From contig NZ_JBQKJT010000011.1 of assembly GCF_052117125.1 (NCBI RefSeq), positions 62,001 to 126,000 on the forward strand: 64,000 nt of DNA. Reading direction: 5' to 3'. The stretch comes from Avoscillospira_A sp052117125. GTDB taxonomy: Bacteria > Bacillota > Clostridia > Oscillospirales > Oscillospiraceae. The notes below the pieces were generated by a model, which saw nothing but the letters and a program-made list of their open reading frames with translations, did no database searches and was not told where the DNA came from. The position numbers and the translations under genes are program-made. This document shows, piece after piece, positions 39,199 through 47,799 of this stretch; positions within the stretch are counted from its first letter, which is position 1, and every line of letters starts with the position of its first letter.

Positions 39199-41289
39199 AT
39201 GGATAATTACATCGGCAAGATGCTGGATAACCGATATGAGATTCTGGAGAGTATCGGCATCGGCGGAATGGCGGTTGTATATAAAGCGCGCTGCCACCGG
39301 CTTAACCGTCTGGTAGCCATCAAAATCCTGAAAGACGAGTTTTCCCAGGACGCGGAGTTTCGCCGCCGGTTCCACGCCGAATCCCAGGCCGTCGCCATGC
39401 TGTCCCATCCCAACATTGTCAGTGTGTACGACGTTTCCCACTCCGGCGATACGGACTATATCGTCATGGAACTCATTGACGGCATTACCCTTAAACAGTA
39501 TATGAGCCAGAAGGGGCAGCTCAATTGGCGGGAGACACTGCACTTTGCCACACAGATTGCTAAGGCGCTGGAGCACGCCCACAGCCGCGGCATCATCCAC
39601 CGGGATATCAAGCCACACAACATCATGATTCTCAAGGATGGCAGCGTCAAGGTGGCCGACTTCGGCATTGCACGCATCACTTCGGCCCAGAGCACCCTGA
39701 CCCGAGAGGCCCTGGGGTCTGTCCACTATATCTCCCCGGAACAGGCCCGAGGCAGCCGCGTGGATAAACGCTCCGACCTCTATTCCCTGGGCGTCGTCAT
39801 GTATGAAATGCTGACCGGACGGCCGCCGTTCGACGGTGATTCTCCAGTGGCAGTAGCCATTCAGCATATCAACGGCTCCCCGGTGCTGCCTACGGAACTG
39901 GTGGACGGCATCCCCAAGGGCTTGGAACAGATTACCATGCACGCCATGACCGCTGCCGTGGAGCAGCGGTATGCCTCTGCCACGGAAATGCTGGCTGATC
40001 TGGAGGAGTTCCGGAAAAATCCCAATGTGGTCTTTGACTTCACGGCAGCGGCCCTGCAGAAGACCCAGATTCTGGACCCGGTCAGTGAGGACGTTGTGAC
40101 CCTCCGTCCAGTCCAGCAGCAGCGGCCTACGGTCTACCATCGGCCGGAGCCGCCCCGCCACCAGGCGGAACGGGTGGTGGAGTGGGAGGAAGCCCCCCCC
40201 AGACGCCGCAGCGGCAACCGGGTTGCCATTGCCGCCGGTGCGGTCTGCATTATTCTGGCTGTGGTGGGAATTTCCTTCTTTTTGTACAATTCCTTCCTAA
40301 AGGATATGCTGACAGCCACCAAGGATGTGACGGTCCCGAGCTTCCTGGGTCAGATGTATAATGATGTCATCAGCAATTCCGCTTCCTATGAGGGCCTGAA
40401 CATCTCCACCCCGGTTTGGATGGAGAGCGAGGCGGAATACGGCACCATCATCGCGCAGGACCCCAGTGCCGATTCTGTGGTGAAGGAGGGCGCTACAGTC
40501 ACTCTGACAGTGTCCCAAGGTACCGATGATGCGGAGCAAAGTCTGCCTATGCCGGACCTCGAGGGAAAAACGCTTCAGTATGCTGAGGAGGTGCTGAATG
40601 CATTGGGTGTAACGCCGCAAGTTGCGCGGGAATATGACGATACAGTGGAGAAGGATGTAGTCATTTCCACTTCTCCGGGCAAGGATGAACCGCTGCAAAA
40701 GGGGCAGGTGGCGATTCTAACGGTCAGCGATGGTCCCAAGGAGGAACTGGTAGAAGTACCGGCACTGAAGCTGCGAACGCTGGATGACGCTTTGGCAGCC
40801 ATCAAAGAAGTAGGACTGTCCAAAGGCGAGGTTCGTGCGGAACACAATGAACGGCCTGAAAATACCGTCATTGAGCAGAGCATTGAACAGGGTACAATGG
40901 TGCCAAAGGGTACGGTCATCAACCTGATCTATTCTTCCGGACCGGCAGAGGACCAAGAGCCCGAGGACGACCCTGATGAGCCCAATACGGACCCCGATCA
41001 GCCCAATGAGAACCAGAATCCCAACGAGGGGGAGAATAACGGCAACACCACAGGGCCGACAGAGCCTGTCACAGGTACGAGGATGATTACGGTAGACCTG
41101 CCGCAGGACCGTCCCACAACGGTGATGTCGGTGTATCTGGATAAGGAACCGTATGCTGAACCGGCGGTGCTGGACACGGCCCAGGGACAATTTTCGTTCC
41201 AGGTGACCGGCTCCGGTACGCAGACAGTAGAGGTGTATTTTGACGGTGTCTTGGGCAAAACCGAGACAATCACCTTTGGAGCGGGATGA
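39199..41289 (+). CDS. prkC: PASTA-domain Ser/Thr protein kinase (PrkC/Stk)
   Basis: A 696-residue membrane kinase sensing cell-wall fragments. The kinase domain (~10-270) has GIGGMAVVYKA, the ATP-binding Lys in VAIKIL, IIHRDIKPHNIM, VADFGIARI and SVHYISPEQARG. One transmembrane helix (VAIAAGAVCIILAVVGISFF, ~337-358) leads to three extracellular PASTA repeats (~365-575). Beyond them are a Pro/Glu/Asp/Asn-rich linker of ~45 residues and a C-terminal ~75-residue beta-rich domain not typical of PrkC. AGGAGGAACC precedes the ATG. It overlaps rsgA by four bases. Confidence 0.95.
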   Translation: MDNYIGKMLDNRYEILESIGIGGMAVVYKARCHRLNRLVAIKILKDEFSQDAEFRRRFHAESQAVAMLSHPNIVSVYDVSHSGDTDYIVMELIDGITLKQYMSQKGQLNWRETLHFATQIAKALEHAHSRGIIHRDIKPHNIMILKDGSVKVADFGIARITSAQSTLTREALGSVHYISPEQARGSRVDKRSDLYSLGVVMYEMLTGRPPFDGDSPVAVAIQHINGSPVLPTELVDGIPKGLEQITMHAMTAAVEQRYASATEMLADLEEFRKNPNVVFDFTAAALQKTQILDPVSEDVVTLRPVQQQRPTVYHRPEPPRHQAERVVEWEEAPPRRRSGNRVAIAAGAVCIILAVVGISFFLYNSFLKDMLTATKDVTVPSFLGQMYNDVISNSASYEGLNISTPVWMESEAEYGTIIAQDPSADSVVKEGATVTLTVSQGTDDAEQSLPMPDLEGKTLQYAEEVLNALGVTPQVAREYDDTVEKDVVISTSPGKDEPLQKGQVAILTVSDGPKEELVEVPALKLRTLDDALAAIKEVGLSKGEVRAEHNERPENTVIEQSIEQGTMVPKGTVINLIYSSGPAEDQEPEDDPDEPNTDPDQPNENQNPNEGENNGNTTGPTEPVTGTRMITVDLPQDRPTTVMSVYLDKEPYAEPAVLDTAQGQFSFQVTGSGTQTVEVYFDGVLGKTETITFGAG

Positions 41290-42170
41290 CGATGGATGGA
41301 TTGATCGTAAAAGCCCTCAGTGGATTTTACTATGTACAGACGGAGGAAGGTACCGTTATCGAGTGCCGGGCCCGAGGAAAACTCCGAAAAACCCAGATGT
41401 CGCCCCTGGTGGGCGACCGGGTTACCATTGCCGTGGAGGGCGGAAAGGGTACGGTCCAGGAGGTGCTGCCCCGGCGCAACCACTTTGTCCGCCCGGCGGT
41501 GGCCAACCTGGACGCCCTGGTGGTCCTGGCTTCCTGCGTGATTCCGGTGACAGAGCCGTTCCTCATTGACCGGATTACGGCCATTGCGGGCCATCAGAAT
41601 GTGCCGGTGATTCTCTGCGTCAACAAGTGCGACCTGGATGACGGCGACCGTCTGGTGCGGATTTATGAGCACGCCGGATACCCGGTGATCCGCACCAGCG
41701 CCGAAACCGGCGAGGGGGTAGCGGAGCTCCATCGGGCCATATCCGGCAAGATAGTGGCATTTACCGGCAATTCCGGCGTGGGTAAAAGCAGCATTCTCAA
41801 CTGTCTGGATCCCAAGTTCCGTATTGAGACAGGAGCGGTATCCGATAAACTGGGCCGCGGCCGCCATACGACCCGCCATGTGGAGCTGTACCGCATGACC
41901 GACGGCACCTATGTAGCTGATACGCCGGGCTTTTCCTCCTTTGATACGGAACAGATGGAGATTATTCTCAAGGAGAATCTGCAATATGCATTCCCGGATT
42001 TTGCTCCTTACCTGGGACAGTGCCAGTTCAACGATTGTGCCCACCTATCGGAGCCGGGCTGCCGGGTGTTGGCGGCGGTGGAATCCGGAGATATCGAGCC
42101 CACTCGCCATGCCAGCTATGCGCGGCTATATGAAAAGGCAAAGGAGATCAAGCTGTGGGAACTGAAATAG
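41286..42170 (+). CDS. rsgA: Ribosome small-subunit-dependent GTPase A
   Basis: A 294-residue circularly permuted GTPase assisting 30S maturation. OB domain (~1-70), then G4 (VNKCDLDD) before G1 (FTGNSGVGKSSILN) and G3 (ADTPGFSS), with a C-terminal zinc motif CQFNDCAHLSEPGC. The permutation and zinc site are diagnostic. In Bacillus subtilis rpe lies between rsgA and thiN; here thiN begins inside the rsgA end, so rpe has been lost from this place. Confidence 0.95.
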   Translation: MTMDGLIVKALSGFYYVQTEEGTVIECRARGKLRKTQMSPLVGDRVTIAVEGGKGTVQEVLPRRNHFVRPAVANLDALVVLASCVIPVTEPFLIDRITAIAGHQNVPVILCVNKCDLDDGDRLVRIYEHAGYPVIRTSAETGEGVAELHRAISGKIVAFTGNSGVGKSSILNCLDPKFRIETGAVSDKLGRGRHTTRHVELYRMTDGTYVADTPGFSSFDTEQMEIILKENLQYAFPDFAPYLGQCQFNDCAHLSEPGCRVLAAVESGDIEPTRHASYARLYEKAKEIKLWELK

Positions 42171-42787
42171 CACTGATTTTCGGGTCCAGGGATTGCGCCG
42201 ACTGGAGCTTTTTGGAGCCGCTCCAAAGCCGTGTCCAGGTGATCTGTGCCGACGGCGGCACCCGCTGTGCGGCGGCGGCCGGTTTCCAAGTGGATGCGTA
42301 TATCGGTGACAGCGATTCCGGCGGCGTACCGCCGGAGGGGGCGGAGCGGGTGCTCCTGCCTGCGGAAAAGGACCTGACGGATTTGCAGGCGGCTTATGAG
42401 TATGCCCGGGACCGGGGCATCCGCCGTATGATCTTTACGGCCTGTACCGGTGGCCGGCAGGACCACCATATCGCCAACTTGCAGCTGTTGGAGCAGGCCT
42501 GGCGGGACGGTGTGGATGCAGCCATCTGGGACGAGGACAATGAGATTCGGTACTTACAGGACGGCACGGTGGAGATTCCCCACGGCCAGTTCCGCTACTT
42601 TTCGCTGCTGCCCCTGGACCGGACTCTGTCCGGCGTCACCATCCGGGGCGCCAAATACAACGTGGAAAATTTCTCTGTCCTGCGGGGCGACACCCGCACC
42701 GTCAGCAATGAGACCGTAGGCCAACCGGCCACGGTGACCGTGGCACAGGGCGCAGCCTGGGTTATCCGGGCGGGGCGTCTTGTGTGA
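42155..42787 (+). CDS. thiN: Thiamine diphosphokinase
   Basis: A 210-residue enzyme that makes thiamine diphosphate, the cofactor of the E1 protein in this same window. ICADGGTRCAAAAGF, YIGDSDSGG, KDLTDLQAAYEYA and TACTGGRQDHHIANLQLL are the family motifs, with a C-terminal beta domain. GTG at 42155 lies within rsgA and follows AAGGAGA. It ends the long cluster, before a terminator. Confidence 0.93.
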   Translation: MGTEIALIFGSRDCADWSFLEPLQSRVQVICADGGTRCAAAAGFQVDAYIGDSDSGGVPPEGAERVLLPAEKDLTDLQAAYEYARDRGIRRMIFTACTGGRQDHHIANLQLLEQAWRDGVDAAIWDEDNEIRYLQDGTVEIPHGQFRYFSLLPLDRTLSGVTIRGAKYNVENFSVLRGDTRTVSNETVGQPATVTVAQGAAWVIRAGRLV

Positions 42788-42802
42788 AACTGGAAAGATA
42801 GT

Positions 42803-42840
42803 ACCGCCTCCTGCGTATACTGTTGCAGGAGGCGGTTTTT
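42803..42840 (+). terminator. Intrinsic terminator after thiN, containing a ribosome-site sequence
   Basis: A 12-base perfect stem (42803-42814 with 42825-42836), ten-base loop and T-run to 42840. The 3' arm reads GCAGGAGGCGG, a perfect Shine-Dalgarno core, four to eight bases before the ATG at 42841. Confidence 0.85.
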
Positions 42841-42984
42841 ATGTGCAAACGTGCTGGAACAATCGGATATTTTTTAATGGCCTTGGGGGCGGGATTGCTG
42901 CTGTCTATGCTTGTGCCTCGATGCGGTTTTACGGTGCTGGTGGCGGTACTGCTGATTCTGTTGGGCTGGCTGGTCCACCGTTGA
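42841..42984 (+). CDS. Possible 47-residue two-helix membrane peptide
   Basis: A short frame starting MCKRAGTIGYFLMAL and ending LLGWLVHR. Two hydrophobic stretches (~8-25 and ~30-44) flank a VPRCGF turn, with positively charged ends; this is the look of a small hairpin membrane protein. AGGAGG sits ten bases before the ATG, but it is buried in the 3' arm of the thiN terminator. No family is recognised. It is upstream of the SipL-like sporulation gene in the same direction, with an ~80-base gap. It could be a real small gene or a chance frame. Confidence 0.45.
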   Translation: MCKRAGTIGYFLMALGAGLLLSMLVPRCGFTVLVAVLLILLGWLVHR

Positions 42985-43066
42985 ATGGTGGCATAACCCT
43001 GTCCATGGCCGCGTATATAGTTCCATAGGTGTAAATCCCAGGAGGAAACAACAAGGAGTGACGACC

Positions 43067-44575
43067 ATGGAACTGATATTTGAAACGAAGAACGCCGACT
43101 ATCTGCGGGAGGTGTTTTCATCCGTCATCGCACAGGAGGAGAGCGGCGAGTCCATCGTACCCGACAGCCACCCCGATGTGGGCCAGATTCTGCAAACCTT
43201 TGGCACAGTGGTTCTGCGGGGTAAGGAATGCCGCAGCGGCAGTATCCACCTCAGCGGCGGTGTCCAGGCCGGTGTGGTGTACGAGCCGGAGGACCATTCC
43301 GCACCGCGCTCTCTACAGGCGTATCTGCCGTTTTCTGTGCGATTGGAGCATCCGGCCATAACGGAGAGCACAGAAGTCCACGCAGTCTGCCACATTCGCC
43401 ATATTGATGCCAAGGTGATTCACAGCCGTAAGATTCTGGTACGGGTCAGCCTGTGTGGCGGTGTGACGGGCTATGAACCGGCCCAGCAAACCTTCAGCCT
43501 CAGCCCGACGGAACCGGTGGATTTGCAGCTGCGGTCGGCGGTTTATCCCATTGTCCGGCCGGTGGAGTTTGCCCAGCGGCAATTCCCCATGGCTGAGGAA
43601 ATCGAACTGCCGGAGGGGCAGGCCCCCATGAAGGAGCTGTGCCGTTCCCAGGTGGACCTGGAACTGACGGAGTCCCGCTTGCTGGGCAGCAAGGCCATCT
43701 TCAAGGGCAACGCCCTGGTGCGGCTGTTGTATCTGACGGAGGACGAGGAACTGGCTACCTGGTCCTGTCAGCTGCCCTTTTCTCAGTATGTGGAGTTGCA
43801 GCGGGAGTATGAGGACCAGGAAGTTCAGGTGGATTTGGCCCTGGCGGAACTCCATATGGAGGATACCAGCGGCCAGGGGCGGCGGCTTCTGGCAGACCTG
43901 CAAATCCTGGCCCAGTGTACCGTGGTGGGACAGGAGCAGCTGGAGGTGCTGGAGGACGGCTACAGCCTGCACCATTCCTTCACCCCCAACTGGCAGCAGG
44001 TGGAGGCGGCGGGCCGTCTGGACCGGCAGACCATGCAGGAGACGGTACGAACGCCGGTGGAGGTGCCGGTGAAGTCGGTCATCGATACCCAGGTCTGCTT
44101 GGGAGACCCCACCGTGACCTGGGAGGACGGACAGATGGTAGTGACGCTGCCGGCGGTGGCAAATATCCTCTATTGCGATCCGGAAGAAGAAATCCGGGGG
44201 ACCACTGCTCGAATGGAGATTCGCTGCCAAACCGCCGGGGCAGAACAGTGCCAGTGTCATCCCATGGCGCGATTGGTGGGCGAGGCCTTTGCCGTTCCGG
44301 CAGGGGAGGGCATGGAGGTCCGCTGCACAGTGGAATTCACCGTGGACACCGTAGCCCGTCAGACCTATCAAACGCTGTTGGGCGGACAGCTCAGCGATGA
44401 GCGGCTCAATACGGCGGACCGGCCTTCGGTGATTCTCCGGACCATGGGAACAGGGGAGAGCCTGTGGTCTCTGGCCAAGGCGTGCTGCTCCACGCCGGAG
44501 GCTATCCGGGAGGCCAACGGCCTGGCCGAAGGGGAGGCAGTCCAGGGCATGCTGCTGATTCCGGTCATGAAATAA
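43067..44575 (+). CDS. sipL: SipL-like spore morphogenesis protein (SPOCS/DUF3794 repeats, LysM)
   Basis: A 502-residue protein with about three DUF3794 (SPOCS) beta-rich repeats (~30-430) and a C-terminal LysM domain (TMGTGESLWSLAKACCSTPE to LLIPVMK, ~455-502). The same layout and length are found in Clostridioides SipL, which binds SpoIVA and anchors the spore coat. ATG at 43067 is taken because AAGGAG lies eight bases upstream; an in-frame GTG at 43058 overlaps it. Function is inferred from architecture. Confidence 0.82.
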   Translation: MELIFETKNADYLREVFSSVIAQEESGESIVPDSHPDVGQILQTFGTVVLRGKECRSGSIHLSGGVQAGVVYEPEDHSAPRSLQAYLPFSVRLEHPAITESTEVHAVCHIRHIDAKVIHSRKILVRVSLCGGVTGYEPAQQTFSLSPTEPVDLQLRSAVYPIVRPVEFAQRQFPMAEEIELPEGQAPMKELCRSQVDLELTESRLLGSKAIFKGNALVRLLYLTEDEELATWSCQLPFSQYVELQREYEDQEVQVDLALAELHMEDTSGQGRRLLADLQILAQCTVVGQEQLEVLEDGYSLHHSFTPNWQQVEAAGRLDRQTMQETVRTPVEVPVKSVIDTQVCLGDPTVTWEDGQMVVTLPAVANILYCDPEEEIRGTTARMEIRCQTAGAEQCQCHPMARLVGEAFAVPAGEGMEVRCTVEFTVDTVARQTYQTLLGGQLSDERLNTADRPSVILRTMGTGESLWSLAKACCSTPEAIREANGLAEGEAVQGMLLIPVMK

Positions 44576-44580
44576 TGGTC

Positions 44581-44634
44581 TTACCGAATGGAAACGGGAT
44601 ATTCCCTGTTTCCATTCGGTAATTGACTTTATTT
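44581..44634 (+). terminator. Intrinsic terminator after sipL
   Basis: A 15-base perfect outer stem (44581-44595 with 44608-44622), extended by GGGA/TCCC, followed by a T-rich tail. The tail also contains the -35 box of the next promoter. Confidence 0.85.
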
Positions 44635-44651
44635 TAAGAATATCGTACAAT
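44623..44651 (+). promoter_or_regulatory. Sigma-A promoter of the [FeFe] hydrogenase gene
   Basis: TTGACT at 44623-44628 and TACAAT at 44646-44651, 17-base spacer, ~60 bases before the ATG. Confidence 0.82.
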
Positions 44652-44712
44652 ATATAACCGATAATATTAGCAAACTTTCACAGGTTACGAAAGATACCGG
44701 AAGGAGATTGTC

Positions 44713-46218
44713 ATGCGGGGAGTACCCTCAACTGTTACCAGCATTCGGAAAAAAGTGTTTACAGAGGTGGCGCGTCTGGCCTATGAAGGCGGCGACTATA
44801 CAAGAATGGAGAAGCTGCCTTATGTCATCGCCCCCGGCGAAATCGCAGCCCACCGGGAATCCATTTTCCTGGAGCGGGCCATTGCCGGTGAGCGGGTGCG
44901 TCTGGCCATGGGTCTGCCGCTGCGCTCTGTCCAGGAGCACAGTATGTTGTCCGATGGCGTGGAGGAAAGCGCCATTGCGGAAAAGTATTATGATCCTCCG
45001 CTCATCAACATCATCAACTATGCCTGCAACGCCTGTCCTACCAAGCAGTACCGGGTTACGGAGTTCTGCCAGGGCTGTCTGGCGCAGAACTGCCATCTGG
45101 CCTGCCCCAAGGATGCCATCGACTTCCAGAAAGGCAAAGCCGTCATCAATCAGGACAAGTGCATTAAGTGCGGCCGCTGCGCCGACGCCTGCTCCTACGG
45201 TTCCATCATCAAGTTGGACCGGCCCTGCGTCCAGGCCTGCGGTATGGATGCCATCGAGTCCGACGAATTTGGTCGAGCCGTGATTAACCAGGATAAGTGT
45301 GTTTCCTGCGGTATGTGCCTCGTTAATTGCCCCTTCGGTGCCATTGTCGATAAGGGCCAGGTGTTTCAGCTGATTCAGTCCATCAAGCGGGGCGATCAGG
45401 TTATTGCCTTGGTGGCGCCGGCCTTTGTGGGTCAGTTTGGCCCCCACTCTACGCCGGAAAAGCTGACAGCGGGCATGAAAGCATTGGGCTTCCACCATGT
45501 GACGGAGGTGGCCGTGGGCGCGGACCTGTGTACCATCGAGGAAGCCAAGGATTTTCTGGATAAGGTGCCGGAGCAGCAGCCTTTTATGGCTACGTCCTGC
45601 TGTCCCGCCTGGTATGATATGGCAACCAAGCTGTATCCCGAATATGCTCATTGTATCTCCATGGCCCTGACGCCTATGGTGCTGACAGCCCGCCTGGAAA
45701 AGAAAAAGTATCCTGGCAGTAAGATCGTCTTCATTGGCCCCTGTGCCGCGAAAAAGCTGGAAGCCAGCCGCGCCAATATCCGCAGCGATGTGGATTTTGT
45801 CATCACCTTTGAAGAGCTGCAAGGCATGTTCGAGGCCAAGGATATCAAGTTTGAGGAATTGGAGGACGGTGAGCCCCTGTTGGAGGGTACCGGCGCAGGC
45901 CGTGGATTTGCCGTGGCCGGCGGCGTGGCCCAGGCGGTGGCCGACGTCATCCATCGTTGGCATCCGGAGATGGAGGTCAAGGTGGCCCACGCCGAGGGCC
46001 TACGGGAATGCCGCAAGCTGTTGACCATGGCCCGAGCCGGTAAGTACAACGGCTACCTGCTGGAGGGCATGGGCTGTCCCGGCGGCTGTGTCGGCGGCGC
46101 CGGTACCATCCGTCCCATTAACAAGTCGGCGGAGTTGGTGGCCCGCTATAAAAAGGAAGCGCCGGAGCAGAACGCCCTGGACTCCAAATATGAGTCGGTG
46201 CTCCCGACACTGGATTAA
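44713..46218 (+). CDS. Monomeric [FeFe] hydrogenase (group B type)
   Basis: A 501-residue iron-only hydrogenase. A cysteine-rich N-terminal region (CNACPTK, CQGCLAQNCHLACP, CIKCGRCADAC, CVSCGMCLVNCP, residues ~98-210) supplies [4Fe-4S] relays. The H-cluster motifs follow: TSCCPAWY (first Cys ~296), GPCAAKK, and EGMGCPGGCVGGAG near the C-terminus. The arrangement of two ferredoxin motifs split by VQACGMDAI fits the so-called group B enzymes, probably ferredoxin-linked. No NADH-binding HydB or HydC genes are adjacent, so it is not the classical bifurcating trimer. Maturases HydEFG are not in the window. The gene is monocistronic. Confidence 0.92.
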   Translation: MRGVPSTVTSIRKKVFTEVARLAYEGGDYTRMEKLPYVIAPGEIAAHRESIFLERAIAGERVRLAMGLPLRSVQEHSMLSDGVEESAIAEKYYDPPLINIINYACNACPTKQYRVTEFCQGCLAQNCHLACPKDAIDFQKGKAVINQDKCIKCGRCADACSYGSIIKLDRPCVQACGMDAIESDEFGRAVINQDKCVSCGMCLVNCPFGAIVDKGQVFQLIQSIKRGDQVIALVAPAFVGQFGPHSTPEKLTAGMKALGFHHVTEVAVGADLCTIEEAKDFLDKVPEQQPFMATSCCPAWYDMATKLYPEYAHCISMALTPMVLTARLEKKKYPGSKIVFIGPCAAKKLEASRANIRSDVDFVITFEELQGMFEAKDIKFEELEDGEPLLEGTGAGRGFAVAGGVAQAVADVIHRWHPEMEVKVAHAEGLRECRKLLTMARAGKYNGYLLEGMGCPGGCVGGAGTIRPINKSAELVARYKKEAPEQNALDSKYESVLPTLD

Positions 46219-46225
46219 CCGGCAG

Positions 46226-46270
46226 CAAAGCGGTATGTCGAATGGGGTCGGCATACCGCTTTGATTGTTT
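46226..46270 (+). terminator. Intrinsic terminator after the hydrogenase gene
   Basis: A 12-base stem (46226-46237 with about 46252-46263) with a 14-base loop that can pair further (TCG/CGG), followed by GATTGTTT. Confidence 0.8.
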
Positions 46271-46362
46271 AAATTTGTTTCAATTCTGCTTCATATTTTT
46301 TTCATAATTGTTGCATATCATAAAGCCATAGAAGATAAGCAACACGCAAGGAGTTGAGCAAT

Positions 46363-47736
46363 ATGAATGAGAATCGAGAACCCTATTCCTACAGCTTTGA
46401 ACCGGTGGACCATGACAGCCGGATGCAGATGAACGGTGGGAATTCCTTTACCCCGCCGGAGGCCCCCAAGCCTCCCAAAGGCAACCATGGAGCCAAAATT
46501 GTAGCGGTGGCCGTGGCCTGTGCCCTGGTGGGCGGCGCCGGCGGCAGCGCCATGACGGCGTACCTGCTGGACCAGCACACGACAAACACTCAGGCCCAGG
46601 CAACCGCGGAGACGCCGACTGAAGATGAAAATGTGGTGGTCAACCGCGTAGTCCATACCAATACCGGCGACAAGAATCTGACGCCGAAAGAAGTCTATGA
46701 CATGTATGTGGATTCCACTGTGGGCATTACGACCACCGGTACCACCTCCAATGGTTACTGGACCAGCGAGTTTACGGCCAGCGGTTCCGGCTTCATCATC
46801 TCGGAGGACGGCTACATCGTGACCAACCACCATGTCATTGAGGGCGCCAACACCGTCCAGGTGGCGCTGTACGACGGCACGCTCCACGACGCAACCATCA
46901 TCGGCAGCGATGCCAGCAACGATGTGGCTGTGCTGAAAATCGAGGCCACAGGCCTTCATCCTGTTTCCATCGGCAATTCCGATGAGGTCGCTGTAGGCGA
47001 TCAGGCAGTGGCCATCGGCAACCCCCTGGGTACCCTGAATTTCAGCATGACTGCCGGTTATGTCAGCGCTCTGAACCGTGACGTCGGCACCGGCGATGTG
47101 CCCATTACCATGCTTCAGACGGATGTGGCCATCAACTCCGGCAACTCCGGCGGCCCCCTGTTCGACATGAACGGCAATGTCATTGGCATCACCACTGCCA
47201 AGTACAGCGGCAATACCTCCTCCGGCACAACCATTGAGGGCCTGGGCTTTGCCATCCCCATCAATGACGCCATGAGCATTGTCAACGATCTGATCGACTA
47301 TGGTTATGTGACCGGTCAGGCCTATCTGGGCGTGGGTGTCATCAATATGGACGCCACCACTGCCAAGTATTACAGCCTTCCCGCCGGTGTCTATGTGGAC
47401 AGCGTTACTGAGGGCAGCTGCGCCGAGAAGGCTGGTGTCCAGGAGGCGGATATCATCACGGCCCTGGGTGATCAGACTGTGGAGAGCTACTCCGATTTGG
47501 CGGCAGCGCTGAAAGATTATAGAGCCGGCGATACCGTGACCATGACCGTCTACCGCGGCGGCCAGACTGTGGAACTGTCTGTGACCCTGGATGAGAAGCA
47601 GCCGGAGCCCACGGAAGAGACGGAACAGACCGACAGTGCCACTACGAGTCCCAATACCCAAGTGGTTCCTCCCGAGGAGGATGAACCAACCTATGGTGAG
47701 CTGAACCCGTTTGACTACTTCTTCGGTAGAAACTAA
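46363..47736 (+). CDS. htrA: HtrA/DegP-type serine protease with PDZ domain
   Basis: A 457-residue membrane-tethered protease of extracellular protein quality control. A cytoplasmic ~45-residue N-terminus precedes one transmembrane helix (IVAVAVACALVGGAGGSAMT), a linker, and a trypsin-like domain with the triad His in VTNHHVIEGA, Asp in SNDVAVLKI and Ser in INSGNSGGPLFD. A C-terminal PDZ domain (~320-410) and an acidic tail follow. ATG at 46363 is used because AAGGAG lies nine bases upstream; an in-frame TTG at 46354 is closer than normal. No clear promoter is seen in the AT-rich 140-base gap upstream. Confidence 0.93.
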   Translation: MNENREPYSYSFEPVDHDSRMQMNGGNSFTPPEAPKPPKGNHGAKIVAVAVACALVGGAGGSAMTAYLLDQHTTNTQAQATAETPTEDENVVVNRVVHTNTGDKNLTPKEVYDMYVDSTVGITTTGTTSNGYWTSEFTASGSGFIISEDGYIVTNHHVIEGANTVQVALYDGTLHDATIIGSDASNDVAVLKIEATGLHPVSIGNSDEVAVGDQAVAIGNPLGTLNFSMTAGYVSALNRDVGTGDVPITMLQTDVAINSGNSGGPLFDMNGNVIGITTAKYSGNTSSGTTIEGLGFAIPINDAMSIVNDLIDYGYVTGQAYLGVGVINMDATTAKYYSLPAGVYVDSVTEGSCAEKAGVQEADIITALGDQTVESYSDLAAALKDYRAGDTVTMTVYRGGQTVELSVTLDEKQPEPTEETEQTDSATTSPNTQVVPPEEDEPTYGELNPFDYFFGRN

Positions 47737-47755
47737 AGAATCAACACAATCATAG

Positions 47756-47793
47756 AAATCCCAGGACAGCAACCGCTGTCCTGGGATTTTTTT
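47756..47793 (+). terminator. Intrinsic terminator between convergent htrA and fakA-like genes
   Basis: A 15-base perfect stem (47756-47770 with 47775-47789), AACC loop, seven T's on the plus strand. The minus side has only a weak T-tail but may also be used. Confidence 0.93.
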
Positions 47794-47799
47794 CATCCG

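Noticed and set aside
42780..43028. 82-codon plus-strand frame overlapping the thiN terminator
   Set aside because: It runs through the terminator hairpin and lacks a ribosome site; the 47-codon frame at 42841 in another register is better supported.
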